Positions 23,894-34,145 of a DNA stretch of 64,000 bases are shown here, in pieces (the stretch's first letter is position 1; each line of letters opens with the position of its first letter). Position numbers and translations under genes: made by a program. Source of the stretch: Cordilura impudica (taxonomy: Eukaryota > Arthropoda > Insecta > Diptera > Scathophagidae); NCBI GenBank assembly GCA_963682025.1, contig OY821521.1, positions 50,537,807-50,601,806 of the forward strand, read 5' to 3'. The notes below the pieces were generated by a model, which worked only from the letters and a program-made list of their open reading frames with translations, ran no database searches and was not told where the DNA came from.

Positions 23894-25491
23894 TTCACTT
23901 TTTAATTTTTATTTTTTTTTTCTCATTTTTTATTTTTCATTTTTTATTTTTCATTTTTGATTTTTCGTCTTTTATTTTTCATTTTTAATTTTTCGTTTTT
24001 ATTTTTCATTTTTCATTTAAAATTTTTTATTTTAAATTTTGTTTCTCATTTTTTTCATTTTTTATTTTTCATTTTTCGTTTTTTACTTTTCATTTTTTAT
24101 TTTTCAGTTTTAATTTTTTTTATTCTTAATTTTTTATTTTTCATTTTTTATTTTTAATTTTTTATTTTTCATTTTCTTTTTTTTCGATTTTCTTTTTTCG
24201 TCTTTTATTTTTCATGTTTTATTTTTCATTTTTCCGTTTTTATTTTTCATTTTTTATTTTTCAGTTTTCATTTTTCATTTTTGGTTTTTTTTCGTTTTTC
24301 GTTTTTCTTTTTTGAATTTTTTTATTTTTCATCTTTTATTTTTCATTTTTTCTTATTCATTTTTTTTTCGTTTTTCATATTTCCTTTTTTATTTTTCTTT
24401 TTTAATATTTTTTATAATATTTAATTTTTTATTTTTAATTTTTTATTTTTCATTTTTAATTTTTTTTCTAATTTTTTATTTTTAATTTTTTATTTTTCAT
24501 TTTTCATTGTTAATTTTTTATTTTTTTTCATTTTTTAGTTTTAATTTTTCAGTTTAATTTCATTTTCGTTTTTCATTTTTCATTTTTTATTTTTCAGTTT
24601 TAATTTTTTTTTATTCTTAATTTTTTATTTTTAATTTTTTATTTTGCATTTTTAATTTTTTATTTTTCATTTTCTTTTTTCATATTTTATTTTAAATTTT
24701 TTATTTTTCATCTTTTATTTTTTATTTTTATTTTTCATTTTTCTGTTTTTATTTTTCATTTTTTATTTTTATTTTTCAGTTTTCATTTTTCATTTTCGTT
24801 TTTTTTTCGTTTTTCGTTTTCTTTTTTAATTTTTTATTTTTCATTTATTTTTCGTTTTTCATATTTCCTTTTTATACCCTATACCACTATGTGGTTTGGG
24901 TATAATGACTTTGTGCTGATGTTTGTAACAACCAAAAATACTTGACCTACACACCCTTTAATTATACCGATCGAATCAGAATCACTATCTGATTCGATTT
25001 AACGATGTCCGTCCGTCCGTCCGTCTGTGTGTCCATGTAAACCTTGTAATCAAACTGCAGGTCGCAGATATGAATATATGTTGATGAAATTTAGCATATA
25101 AGCTTTTATCGGCCATGGGATGAACGCTATTGAAATTGGTGAGAATCGGTCCATGTTCAGACCTAGCCCCCATACAAATTACCCATATGAAATCGACATA
25201 AATTGCCATAAGATCCAAATTGTCATATAAATCTTACTCAAATTGGGTTTGTATGCGTTCATTACATCCATTAATGAGTAGTCCAAAAATGATCCCTTTG
25301 GCCCCATATAGAGCTGCTTCCCGATCTTCACTTAAATCTATTAAAAAACAAAAATATTGCACTGATTCTTCTCAGATTTTGTTTGTATATATTTTTGCAA
25401 AATACAAGATACTTTACCAAACATGATGAGGATCGGTCCATTTTTGGACCTAGTCCCCATATAGATATAGCATCCGATATGAACTTTTTCA
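23894..25491 (+). repeat. Tandem duplication, first copy (1598 bp)
   Basis: The block 23894-25491 recurs at 25495-27092 with a constant offset of 1601 bp. All coding translations and landmarks I compared are identical (for example the family Y start at 24873 and 26474). The first copy ends inside family Y, at GAACTTTTTCA, then AAA, then the second copy begins with TTCACTTTTT. This cuts family Y short at the junction. Confidence 0.85.
24873..25491 (+). mobile_element. Helentron-like family Y, copy 2, truncated at duplication joint
   Basis: It starts TATACCCTATACCACTATG, has the CCGTCCGTCCGTCCGTCTG tract near 25007-25025, and stops at the duplication junction. It lacks the 3' subterminal repeat and hairpin that copy 3 retains. 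Confidence 0.8.
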
Positions 25492-25494
25492 AAA

Positions 25495-27092
25495 TTCACT
25501 TTTTAATTTTTATTTTTTTTTTCTCATTTTTTATTTTTCATTTTTTATTTTTCATTTTTGATTTTTCGTCTTTTATTTTTCATTTTTAATTTTTCGTTTT
25601 TATTTTTCATTTTTCATTTAAAATTTTTTATTTTAAATTTTGTTTCTCATTTTTTTCATTTTTTATTTTTCATTTTTCGTTTTTTACTTTTCATTTTTTA
25701 TTTTTCAGTTTTAATTTTTTTTATTCTTAATTTTTTATTTTTCATTTTTTATTTTTAATTTTTTATTTTTCATTTTCTTTTTTTTCGATTTTCTTTTTTC
25801 GTCTTTTATTTTTCATGTTTTATTTTTCATTTTTCCGTTTTTATTTTTCATTTTTTATTTTTCAGTTTTCATTTTTCATTTTTGGTTTTTTTTCGTTTTT
25901 CGTTTTTCTTTTTTGAATTTTTTTATTTTTCATCTTTTATTTTTCATTTTTTCTTATTCATTTTTTTTTCGTTTTTCATATTTCCTTTTTTATTTTTCTT
26001 TTTTAATATTTTTTATAATATTTAATTTTTTATTTTTAATTTTTTATTTTTCATTTTTAATTTTTTTTCTAATTTTTTATTTTTAATTTTTTATTTTTCA
26101 TTTTTCATTGTTAATTTTTTATTTTTTTTCATTTTTTAGTTTTAATTTTTCAGTTTAATTTCATTTTCGTTTTTCATTTTTCATTTTTTATTTTTCAGTT
26201 TTAATTTTTTTTTATTCTTAATTTTTTATTTTTAATTTTTTATTTTGCATTTTTAATTTTTTATTTTTCATTTTCTTTTTTCATATTTTATTTTAAATTT
26301 TTTATTTTTCATCTTTTATTTTTTATTTTTATTTTTCATTTTTCTGTTTTTATTTTTCATTTTTTATTTTTATTTTTCAGTTTTCATTTTTCATTTTCGT
26401 TTTTTTTTCGTTTTTCGTTTTCTTTTTTAATTTTTTATTTTTCATTTATTTTTCGTTTTTCATATTTCCTTTTTATACCCTATACCACTATGTGGTTTGG
26501 GTATAATGACTTTGTGCTGATGTTTGTAACAACCAAAAATACTTGACCTACACACCCTTTAATTATACCGATCGAATCAGAATCACTATCTGATTCGATT
26601 TAACGATGTCCGTCCGTCCGTCCGTCTGTGTGTCCATGTAAACCTTGTAATCAAACTGCAGGTCGCAGATATGAATATATGTTGATGAAATTTAGCATAT
26701 AAGCTTTTATCGGCCATGGGATGAACGCTATTGAAATTGGTGAGAATCGGTCCATGTTCAGACCTAGCCCCCATACAAATTACCCATATGAAATCGACAT
26801 AAATTGCCATAAGATCCAAATTGTCATATAAATCTTACTCAAATTGGGTTTGTATGCGTTCATTACATCCATTAATGAGTAGTCCAAAAATGATCCCTTT
26901 GGCCCCATATAGAGCTGCTTCCCGATCTTCACTTAAATCTATTAAAAAACAAAAATATTGCACTGATTCTTCTCAGATTTTGTTTGTATATATTTTTGCA
27001 AAATACAAGATACTTTACCAAACATGATGAGGATCGGTCCATTTTTGGACCTAGTCCCCATATAGATATAGCATCCGATATGAACTTTTTCA
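25495..27092 (+). repeat. Tandem duplication, second copy (1598 bp)
   Basis: Second copy of 23894-25491. Beyond 27092 the sequence continues into the true 3' part of family Y. So the original locus was the one with the complete element, and the junction copy was created by the duplication. Microhomology TTTTTCA is present at the breakpoint. Confidence 0.85.
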
Positions 27093-27241
27093 TATCTGCA
27101 GCCAAAAAAATTAATAAAAATCCCACTCAAATTTGGTTTTTGCTTATTTTCCAGTTAGTTGGGCCTAAGAGATAGGGTCTCTGAACGCATGGTATAGGGT
27201 ATCGTATAGTCGGTCTAGACCGACTATAATTTTCTTACTTG
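26474..27241 (+). mobile_element. Helentron-like family Y, complete copy 3
   Basis: 5' end TATACCCTATACC; near the 3' end GGTATAGGGTA at about 27191-27201 is the inverted subterminal repeat. A 24-bp palindrome at 27205-27228 (TATAGTCGGTCTAGACC...) forms a terminal hairpin, then TTTTCTTACTTG ends the element. Subterminal inverted repeats, 3' stem-loop and insertion in a T tract are the known DINE-1/Helentron pattern. No ORF, so it is mobilised in trans if at all. Confidence 0.75.
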
Positions 27242-28567
27242 GTTATTTTTATTTTTTTTTAAATTTTTTATTTTTAATTTTTAATTTTTTATTTTTCATT
27301 TTTCATTTTTAATTTTTTTCTCATTTTTTATTTTTCATTTTTCATTGTTAATTTTTTATTTTTTTTTTAATTTTTTATTTTTCATTTTTTATTTTTCATT
27401 TTTCATTTTGCCGTTTTTATTTTTCATTTTTTATTTTTATTTTTCAGTTTTCATTTTTCATTTTCGTTTTTGTTTTTTAAATTTTTTTATTTTTCATCTT
27501 TTATTTTTCATGTTTTATTTTTCATTTTTTTTCGTTTTTCATATTTCCTTTTTTATTTTTCATTTTTAATTTTTTTTATAATTTTTAATTTTTAATTTTT
27601 TATTTTTCATTTTTAATTTTTTTTCTCATTTTTTATTTTTCATTTTTATTTTTCATTTTTCATTGTTAATTTTTTATTTTTTTTTTTCGTTTTTTAGTTT
27701 TAATTTTTCAGTTTTCATTTTTATTTTTCATTTTCGTTTTTCATTTTTCATTTTTTATTTTTCAGTTTTCATTTTTTTTATTCTTAATTTTTTTTTTTAA
27801 TTTTTTATTTTTCATTTTGCTTTTTTAATTTTTTATTTTTCTTTTTCTTTTTTCATATTTTATTTTAAATTTTTTATTTTTCATCTTTTATTTTTTATTT
27901 TTTATTTTTCATTTTTCCGTTTTTATTTTTAATTTTTTATTTTTATTTTTCAGTTTTAATTTTTCATTTTCGTTTTTCTTTTTTAATTTTTTTATTTTTC
28001 ATCTTTTATTTTTTATTTTTATTTTTCATTTTTCTGTTTTTATTTTTAATTTTTTATTTTTATTTTTCAGTTTTCATTTTTCATTTTCGTTTTTTTTTTC
28101 GTTTTTCGTTTTTCTTTTTTAATTTTTTTATTTTTCATCTTTTATTTTTCATTTTTTATTTTTCATTTTTTTTCGTTTTTCATATTTCCTTTTTTATTTT
28201 TCATTTTTAATTATTTTATAATTTTTAATTTTTTATTTTTCATTATTAATTTTTTTTTTCTCATTTTTTATTTTTCATTTTTATTTTTCATTGTTAATTT
28301 TTTATTTTTTTTTTTTCGTTTTTTAGTTTTAATTTTTCAGTTTTCATTTTTATTTTTCATTTTCGTTTTTCATTTTTCATTTTTTATTTTTCAGTTTTCA
28401 TTTTTTTTTATTCTTAATTTTTTTTTTTAATTTTTTATTTTTCATTTTGCATTTTTAATTTTTTATTTTTCATCTTTTATTTTTTATTTTTAATTTTTCC
28501 GTTTTTATTTTCTATTTTTCATTTTTCCGTTTTTATTTTTCATTTTTCAGTTTAGATTTTTCATTTT

Positions 28568-28772
28568 CAAACAGGTTATTTATGTATGTGTTGATAGCAA
28601 CTTGGAATTAATTTTACTCCAAGAAGAATGTTCCAGACGGTGCAAATCTGTAAATAAGGTGGACAGCTAAGAAGGAATATGTTTCAAATTGTATATTTTT
28701 TATCAAAATCGGATAGTAAACAAAGTTGTAAAATCGGTCACAAGAAATAGCCTTACCTATTAATAATATAGA
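28568..28772 (-). mobile_element. Non-autonomous Helitron, copy 4 (3' end lost)
   Basis: The 5' terminus is intact on the minus strand (TCTATATTATTAATAGG) with the GACCGATTTTAC and GTTGCTATCAACAC blocks of the family. The hairpin/CTAG end is missing where it meets the T-rich array. Confidence 0.7.
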
Positions 28773-28950
28773 TGCTTTGAAAGCATTTAGCTTAGACAAT
28801 AAATTATAGTTTGTCTTGGCTGAATACAAACATTTCTAGCAACAATATTTTTGTCGATGTTTGTACTTAACTCAAAACTCTTATTCAATAAAAATGTATG
28901 ATTCTTGTTATTCCTAAACAAAGTTTTCAAATTTTTAGAATACTTTAGAA
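28773..28950. other. Short unique-looking spacer
   Basis: Nothing recognised between the Helitron fragment and the transposon derivative. Confidence 0.3.
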
Positions 28951-29419
28951 TATGATTTCGCAGAAAACTATAAATATGTACTTCAGGATGCCATACAAGC
29001 TTTCCACTTCAATAACGACCAGGCAACTATATTCGCAGTAGTTATTTACTACATGAAAAATGAAAAAGTGGAACACAAAAGTGTGGCAATCATATCCAAC
29101 GATTTAAAACATACTCTTTTGGGCAAAAAAAGCCAAAAATTTTTTTTTTTTTTTTTTTCGAAAGATTGAAGAAATTGCCATCTAAACTATTTGGCACAAA
29201 TTTTGCTAAGAACAATAGGAAAAAAAATTATATGGATGAGAAAAAACACCTGTTTGGCCAAAATGTCAAATTTTTACCCCCTCTAACTCAGAGAGTTCTG
29301 AACCGTTGTTGAAAAATTATGTCTAAACTACTATCCAATAGGACTAACATTGGTGCATATTTCATCGCGATCGGGCGACATCGGTTTCAAAAGTTGGATC
29401 ACTTGATATGAAACGCCCC
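28951..29419 (+). mobile_element. Deletion derivative of the 17-kb long-TIR transposon
   Basis: 28951-29112 matches the transposase gene at about 18227-18390 with 8 differences that I can count. It covers the segment after the first candidate catalytic Asp (YDFAENYK). It then jumps directly to the right TIR, ending ATGAAACGCCCC at 29419 and ATAT. The left end and the rest of the gene are absent. The coding part is too short to be functional. Confidence 0.8.
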
Positions 29420-29436
29420 ATATACATATATATATT

Positions 29437-30690
29437 AGGGTGGCCCTTAATTAAAAAAAAGTGTTCAAACTCTCGGTCTCACCTCCTAGATATATGCGAA
29501 TAGCAAAAAAAACTGAGAAATACAAAGGTTCGGGTCAATCAAAAACAATTTAGAGGTGTCTCAACGCGACTGAAAATTTCAAGTGTGTTTATATGGGGAA
29601 AATATGACTTTTTTTTTCAGATTTTACAAAAATTCCGTTCTATGGTTCTATGTTCCTAAAAAAAACTAGGCCGTCAAATTTGACGGAAATTTTTTCAACT
29701 TTAAGAAATTAATTAAACCCGTATTTTTTTTTTGTCTCTATGCCTATGAGCACTCAGACATGAAGTTTTGTTTTATGACCACGTTTTTAACCTATGGCGC
29801 AATGAGATCAAAGATGGAAAATTTTTTTATAAAATTTTGAAAACTCCTTTTTTTACGTTTTAAAAACTTTTCTTAAACAAAATTTCAAAAAATGAATCTG
29901 GCACTTTAAAGTTTTGTTAAATATATATTAGAGATTAACTGTGTGAATTTTTAAGTAAATTCCTCTGCCAGAATTTTTTTTACAAGGACTTTTTTTTTGC
30001 GGATTTCGAGAAAAATTAGTTTTTTGTGAAATATTCAGTAAATGTACTCTTTCTAAATACTTTGCATCAAAAATGTATCAGTTTTTTTACTTTTAAATGG
30101 TATCTTTTATCCTGGGGGTTTCGGAAAAAAATTATATGACTCTATTGTCACTATTGGACTTGGGGTCATATATGACCCCAAGCTAGTAAAAGATACAAAT
30201 ATTCAAAAAATTTAAATATTTTGTAGGTGCTGTTGAATTTTTAGATGTGACGCTTAAAATATAACTAGCATATTCCAGCGCTCGAAATTCGAGTGCAAAT
30301 TCTAGGCAACTTTTTTTTCAACTTGGCCAATTCACAAACTAACACTTTTTTGGTTTATTATTATTGTGAATGAAGAAAACAAACTTTCAAGCACATTAAC
30401 AAATTTAATAAACACACACATAGCATTGTATAATTTTATGTATGTGTTAGTAGCAACTTTAAATGCAATTTACTCAAAATAAAGGCAAACATTTTTAAAA
30501 CATCGGTCACAAGAAATCACCTAGCCTATTAATATTATAGATATCCAAATGTGCAAGTCTTCGAACAACGTTAACCCAATTCTTTGGATTTTGGCATATT
30601 TAAACAATTAATTGTTTTAGTAAACTAGATGAAACCCTTACTATGGGTTGGGAAATAAAATTATACTATATTCTACCAAAACTTACTCTT
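29437..30690 (-). repeat. Dispersed repeat Z, copy 2, interrupted by a Helitron
   Basis: The terminus AGGGTGGCCCTTAATT is followed by the reverse complement of 1-1024, in order. A perfect palindrome TTGGGGTCATATATGACC... sits near 30161-30182. Helitron copy 5 is inserted at 30265-30541, after which the repeat resumes (AGTAAACTAGATGAAACC near 30629, matching about 42-60 inverted). Confidence 0.75.
30265..30541 (-). mobile_element. Non-autonomous Helitron, copy 5 (short form)
   Basis: CTAG at 30265-30268 on the minus-strand 3' end, hairpin CACTCGAATTTCGAGCGC, and 5' TCTATAATATTAATAGGC ending at 30541. 277 bp, internally deleted relative to copies 2 and 3. It sits within repeat Z copy 2, showing it is younger. 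Confidence 0.85.
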
Positions 30691-30714
30691 ATACGCTCCT
30701 AGGGTTAAAATGAC

Positions 30715-30830
30715 CCAAAATTCAGCAGTATTTGCAAAATATTTGAATTTTTTTTTACCTAATCATCCTATACTAGCATGGGGTCATATGTGGCGCCAAG
30801 TCCAAATGGTTTAATGACGTCAAATTATAA
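30715..30830 (+). repeat. Dispersed repeat Z, fragment 3
   Basis: TTCAGCAGTATTTGCAAAAT then GGGGTCATATGTGGCGCC and AATGGTTTAATGACGTCA repeat the 80-190 region of copy 1 in direct orientation. It therefore faces copy 2 head-on. Confidence 0.6.
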
Positions 30831-30854
30831 AATCATCATAATCATAAAAATCGG

Positions 30855-31215
30855 TAGATATCTAAGGCGCCGCTCCTTTAGTCCTGGACATTCGGACAGC
30901 AAATGTTTCACTGACTCCTCCTCGTCCACATCCATACAGCTCCTACCGAAGTCAGCTCTCGGAACACCTATGCGTTCGGCCATCCGCCCTATTACACAGT
31001 GCCCAATGAGTTCTCCTGTAAGTAGGTTGATTGCCCCTTTAGCAAAACCAAGGGTGCTTGAGTTCTCCTCGGATTAGCCAAGGGCCATAGCATCTGAGAT
31101 ATTCTGCAAGAGGTCATTTGGGTCCAACTTGTCTTTAATTCATCATCAGCTGCCTCTTCAATTAGATTCGACAGCTCGAATAGACGGATTTTAATATCAG
31201 TGTCCATCGTCCCGC
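30855..31215 (-). pseudogene. Non-LTR retrotransposon C-terminal fragment (I/R1-like)
   Basis: On the minus strand one frame reads TGELIGHCVIGRMAERIG, then FGRSCMDVDEEESVKHLLSE and CPGLKERRLRYL. That is the C-x2-C...H-x4-C-type tail found at the end of RNase H-bearing LINEs of the I/R1 groups. The preceding stretch (TSWTQMTSCRISQMLW...) is the same protein in another frame, so at least one frameshift is present. No reverse transcriptase domain remains. It is more G+C-rich than its surroundings. Confidence 0.65.
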
Positions 31216-31385
31216 TCAAATATTCTGAGCCGTGACTATGCCTGACTGTGCGTGACTACCCCAAATGACTACCCAAGACTATGGGCCAAGTTTCAGATTA
31301 ATTGGATGAGCTGGAATGGGGTTGCCCCATGGCAGACAGACAGACAGAGAGTATGAAAACAAAGAGTTTCTAAGAGAAAGAGTTT
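31216..31385 (+). repeat. End fragment of the 123-bp repeat element
   Basis: GCCTGACTGTGCGTGACTACCCC, GGGCCAAGTTTCAG and GGGGTTGCCCCATGGCAGAC match the last part of copies A and B at 2205-3716. It ends in an AAAGAGTTT-rich arm. Confidence 0.7.
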
Positions 31386-33011
31386 CTAAAGAGTTTCTTC
31401 AATGAAGCCATTGTTTTGGGATAAAAAAATTTTTTTTTTTTTTTTTTTTTTGAAAAATTCAAATTTTGAGTTTTGAAATCAAATGTATTCTAAAACATAA
31501 GCGATAACAATATCATATATGAATGTGTTTTGTTAAACGGTTTTTAAATAAAAAGTTACAAGTTCTGGAAGCTTTTTCCATCACAAGCTGGTCTACCTCT
31601 AACTCATCCTGTGCTTTAACAGTTTTTTGAAAGCTTCTATTCCTGCCTTCACACCCCCAAATATAATGTCGCAAACTGATCAATAGTTTGAATTTTTTTA
31701 ACCACTTATCATTTGGACCTTTGGGTTTAAAAAAATTAAATTTTAATTTTTTTTTATTTTTGAAAATTTTTTAGAAACTGTCCAAATAAAATACTCTTTT
31801 TAGATCCACGGGCAACCTTCTTCTTAAGCACAAAATCTCAGTTATATTTCTTTTCACTGAAATATCAGCTAAGGATGTGTAAGTTAAATTTTGAGAGTAA
31901 CTTTAATCACTCCCCGCCGTAGACATCTTTATAATCTATTTATTTTGAAAAGAAGATGAGTAACAGTTGCTTTCTTTGTTATGCCCTTGTTGCTTGCTTT
32001 TGTGACAATCTTCCTTACGTCCCACCTAATAATTTTGCATTAAAAACTAATCATTCTGATTTGAGTTCTTGTTCTACTGCTGCTCCTAACAATAAAAATT
32101 ATTACATATAAAGAACGTCACTTTTGTGGCGCCTCTACTTTACATCGATCCGGAACAAAATATCCATTATAATAACTTTTTATTAAATGCGTGTGGGTCT
32201 TGTATTTGCGATTTGCTCCATCCATCCTTCCATTGCATTCATCTATCTACTCGTATCTAAATATACATCTATTCATCCATTCATTCATTTGTCCATCCTG
32301 TGGTTTTGTTACACAACTCTGCTAACAACAACCACACATTTATAAGTCATTTACTGTTTGTCTAACCATATGGTTGGTAAATATCTTTGGCGTCATTGTG
32401 ATTTGCTTCTAACGCGTTGTTGACTACTTAACAGTGATAAAGAGTATTACGTATACAATTAAAGGATAAAAAAAAACGAGGAACTTGCTATGAATAGAAT
32501 ATCTCTATTTAATGGTGAAATGTCTCTTATCTGCAAGAATGTCTGTGGTGGCTTATAGCGTACCAGTTAACCCAGGACACCTTAAAATTGGCTACAATGA
32601 AATGACCTGGCGCTGAGCAGACTTTCGAAGTGTAATATCATATCAAGTAAAAGTTTTGTATTAAGTTCATTTATGAAACAATGATATTATTTAATGAAAA
32701 CTTTTAAAATTTGATTCAAATTTTTAATATATACACTGTAAGATATAAGTCTATGGACACTTATATTTAATATTTTTTAGAAGCATAAAATCGGAATAAC
32801 AATGCAAGTCTGCTTATTAAGATTTAATGAGTTAATTAAGCAAAATTAAAATTGTATATTTTTAAATTCATGCAAGTCTATGGAAATGAGAATGAAAACC
32901 AATTTTTATTTATTGTGAAATACTTTGAATGGGTAAAGTTTTATTATCATTTTTGGAGAGGCATTTTAGTTATTCTTTTTAATTTAATTTCAAATAATAT
33001 ATATATATATA
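31386..33011. other. AT-rich intergenic-type stretch, no gene seen
   Basis: Poly-T at about 31430-31451. 31900-32460 is less repetitive and could be unique DNA; no ORF above background or RNA gene recognised. Confidence 0.4.
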
Positions 33012-33399
33012 CTAGTATAACCCAGCACTCGAAATTCGAGTGCATATTGTAGGCAATATTATATTTTCATAAAATTTTTTTCTTTCAATGTTTTTTAATC
33101 TTAATTAATTATGGATATTTAAATGAGCCTAAAGGTGTGCTAATCAATTTTAACAATTCACAATTCAACACAGGGCGTGTCTTACACAATTTTAATTATT
33201 CGCATTAACAGGGTTTAACGAATTATTAGGAATATTTTATTTAATTTAATTTGATATATTTTTAAGGCAGATTGAACATAAATTTTATCATTCTCAGCTC
33301 CTCCTCCATATGAACTATAACCAATTTTCACACTCCCCCGTGCCCGCATATTGCTTAAAAGGGGAACAAAACATTTACCTTCACGTATTAATATATAGA
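33012..33399 (-). mobile_element. Non-autonomous Helitron, copy 6 (diverged)
   Basis: CTAG at 33012-33015, hairpin CACTCGAAATTCGAGTGC close by on the plus strand, and a possible 5' end TCTATATATTAATACG at 33399. The middle has drifted (CTAAAGGTGTGCTAATCAAT still matches). The 5' limit is uncertain. Confidence 0.6.
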
Positions 33400-33555
33400 T
33401 ACTGTGAGTGTCAAAAGAAATTGTACACCTTAGACTTTTATAATTTACACTGTACATAACTAATTTTCCTTATCATTATGTTATACATTTTATGTTTTTT
33501 TTTAAATATATATTTTCTCTTTTCTCATTTTATAAAAAAACTCTGACAACAAAAA

Positions 33556-33928
33556 CTAGCAGATTCCAACACTCGAAATTCGACTGCAAATTCTAGGAAA
33601 TTTTATTTTTTCATTTAAAAAAGACCATAAAGGTATGCTTCACAATTCAACTCATTTTAAATGAAGAAAACAAACTCAACATATTAACACAAACACATTA
33701 ACATATTTAATAAACACACACATAGCATTGTATAATTTTATGTATGTATTAGGAGCAACTTTAAACGATCATAACTCCCAACAAGTATTCCAGACGATAA
33801 AAATCTGTAAATCTGGGTAACGGCCAAAAAGAAATACCGTTCAAATGATAAATTTTTGTCAAAATCGGGGTAAAACTGTGAAATTTACATCGGCCACAAG
33901 AAATCGCCTTGCCTATTAATATTATAGA
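33556..33928 (-). mobile_element. Non-autonomous Helitron, copy 7
   Basis: CTAG 33556-33559, hairpin with one mismatch (ACTCGAAATTCGACTGC), and 5' TCTATAATATTAATAGGC at 33928. It shares the sub-variant GATCATAACTCC...TATTCCAGACGA with copy 9. Confidence 0.8.
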
Positions 33929-34145
33929 TATGCAACAAAAACAAAAAAATACTTCATATTTATAGTGTCAAAAGAAACTGTACAATTTGTGCATCAATTA
34001 CAATAAAAAAACTTAATGGTAAAAGATTATCGTTATTCTTATTAATGTATATTATTATCACATTCTAGATAATATGAACTAATTATAATAATTATTAATT
34101 GTTTAGATGTCGTCTTGATCTTGATGTCGTCTTAAACATTAAAAA
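33929..34145. other. Short AT-rich spacer
   Basis: Nothing recognised between Helitron 7 and the satellite. Confidence 0.3.

Larger units (their letters stand above)
23215..28567 (+). repeat. T-rich simple array, TTTTTCATTTTTTATTTTTC type
   Basis: About 5.3 kb made of variants of TTTTTCA, TTTTTAT, TTTTTAA and TTTTTCG; guanine is very rare on the plus strand. It is interrupted by two family Y copies, and a 1.6-kb block within it is duplicated. The reverse complement resembles the array at 58180-58715, so both could be expanded internal repeats of fly Helentron-like elements. The many Phe/Ile-rich reading frames here are not genes. Confidence 0.9.

Noticed and set aside
23489..24157. Long Phe/Ile-rich ORFs suggesting membrane proteins
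   Set aside because: They are translations of the TTTTTCATTTTT array, repeated exactly in the 1.6-kb duplication; no start context, domain or codon variety.
24985..25218. Minus-strand 77-residue ORF (MDLMAIYVDFIWVICMG...), also at 26586 and similar at 1649
   Set aside because: It lies in Helentron-like family Y across the GTCC tract. The similarity between copies reflects the repeat, and copy 1 shows no preserved coding pattern.
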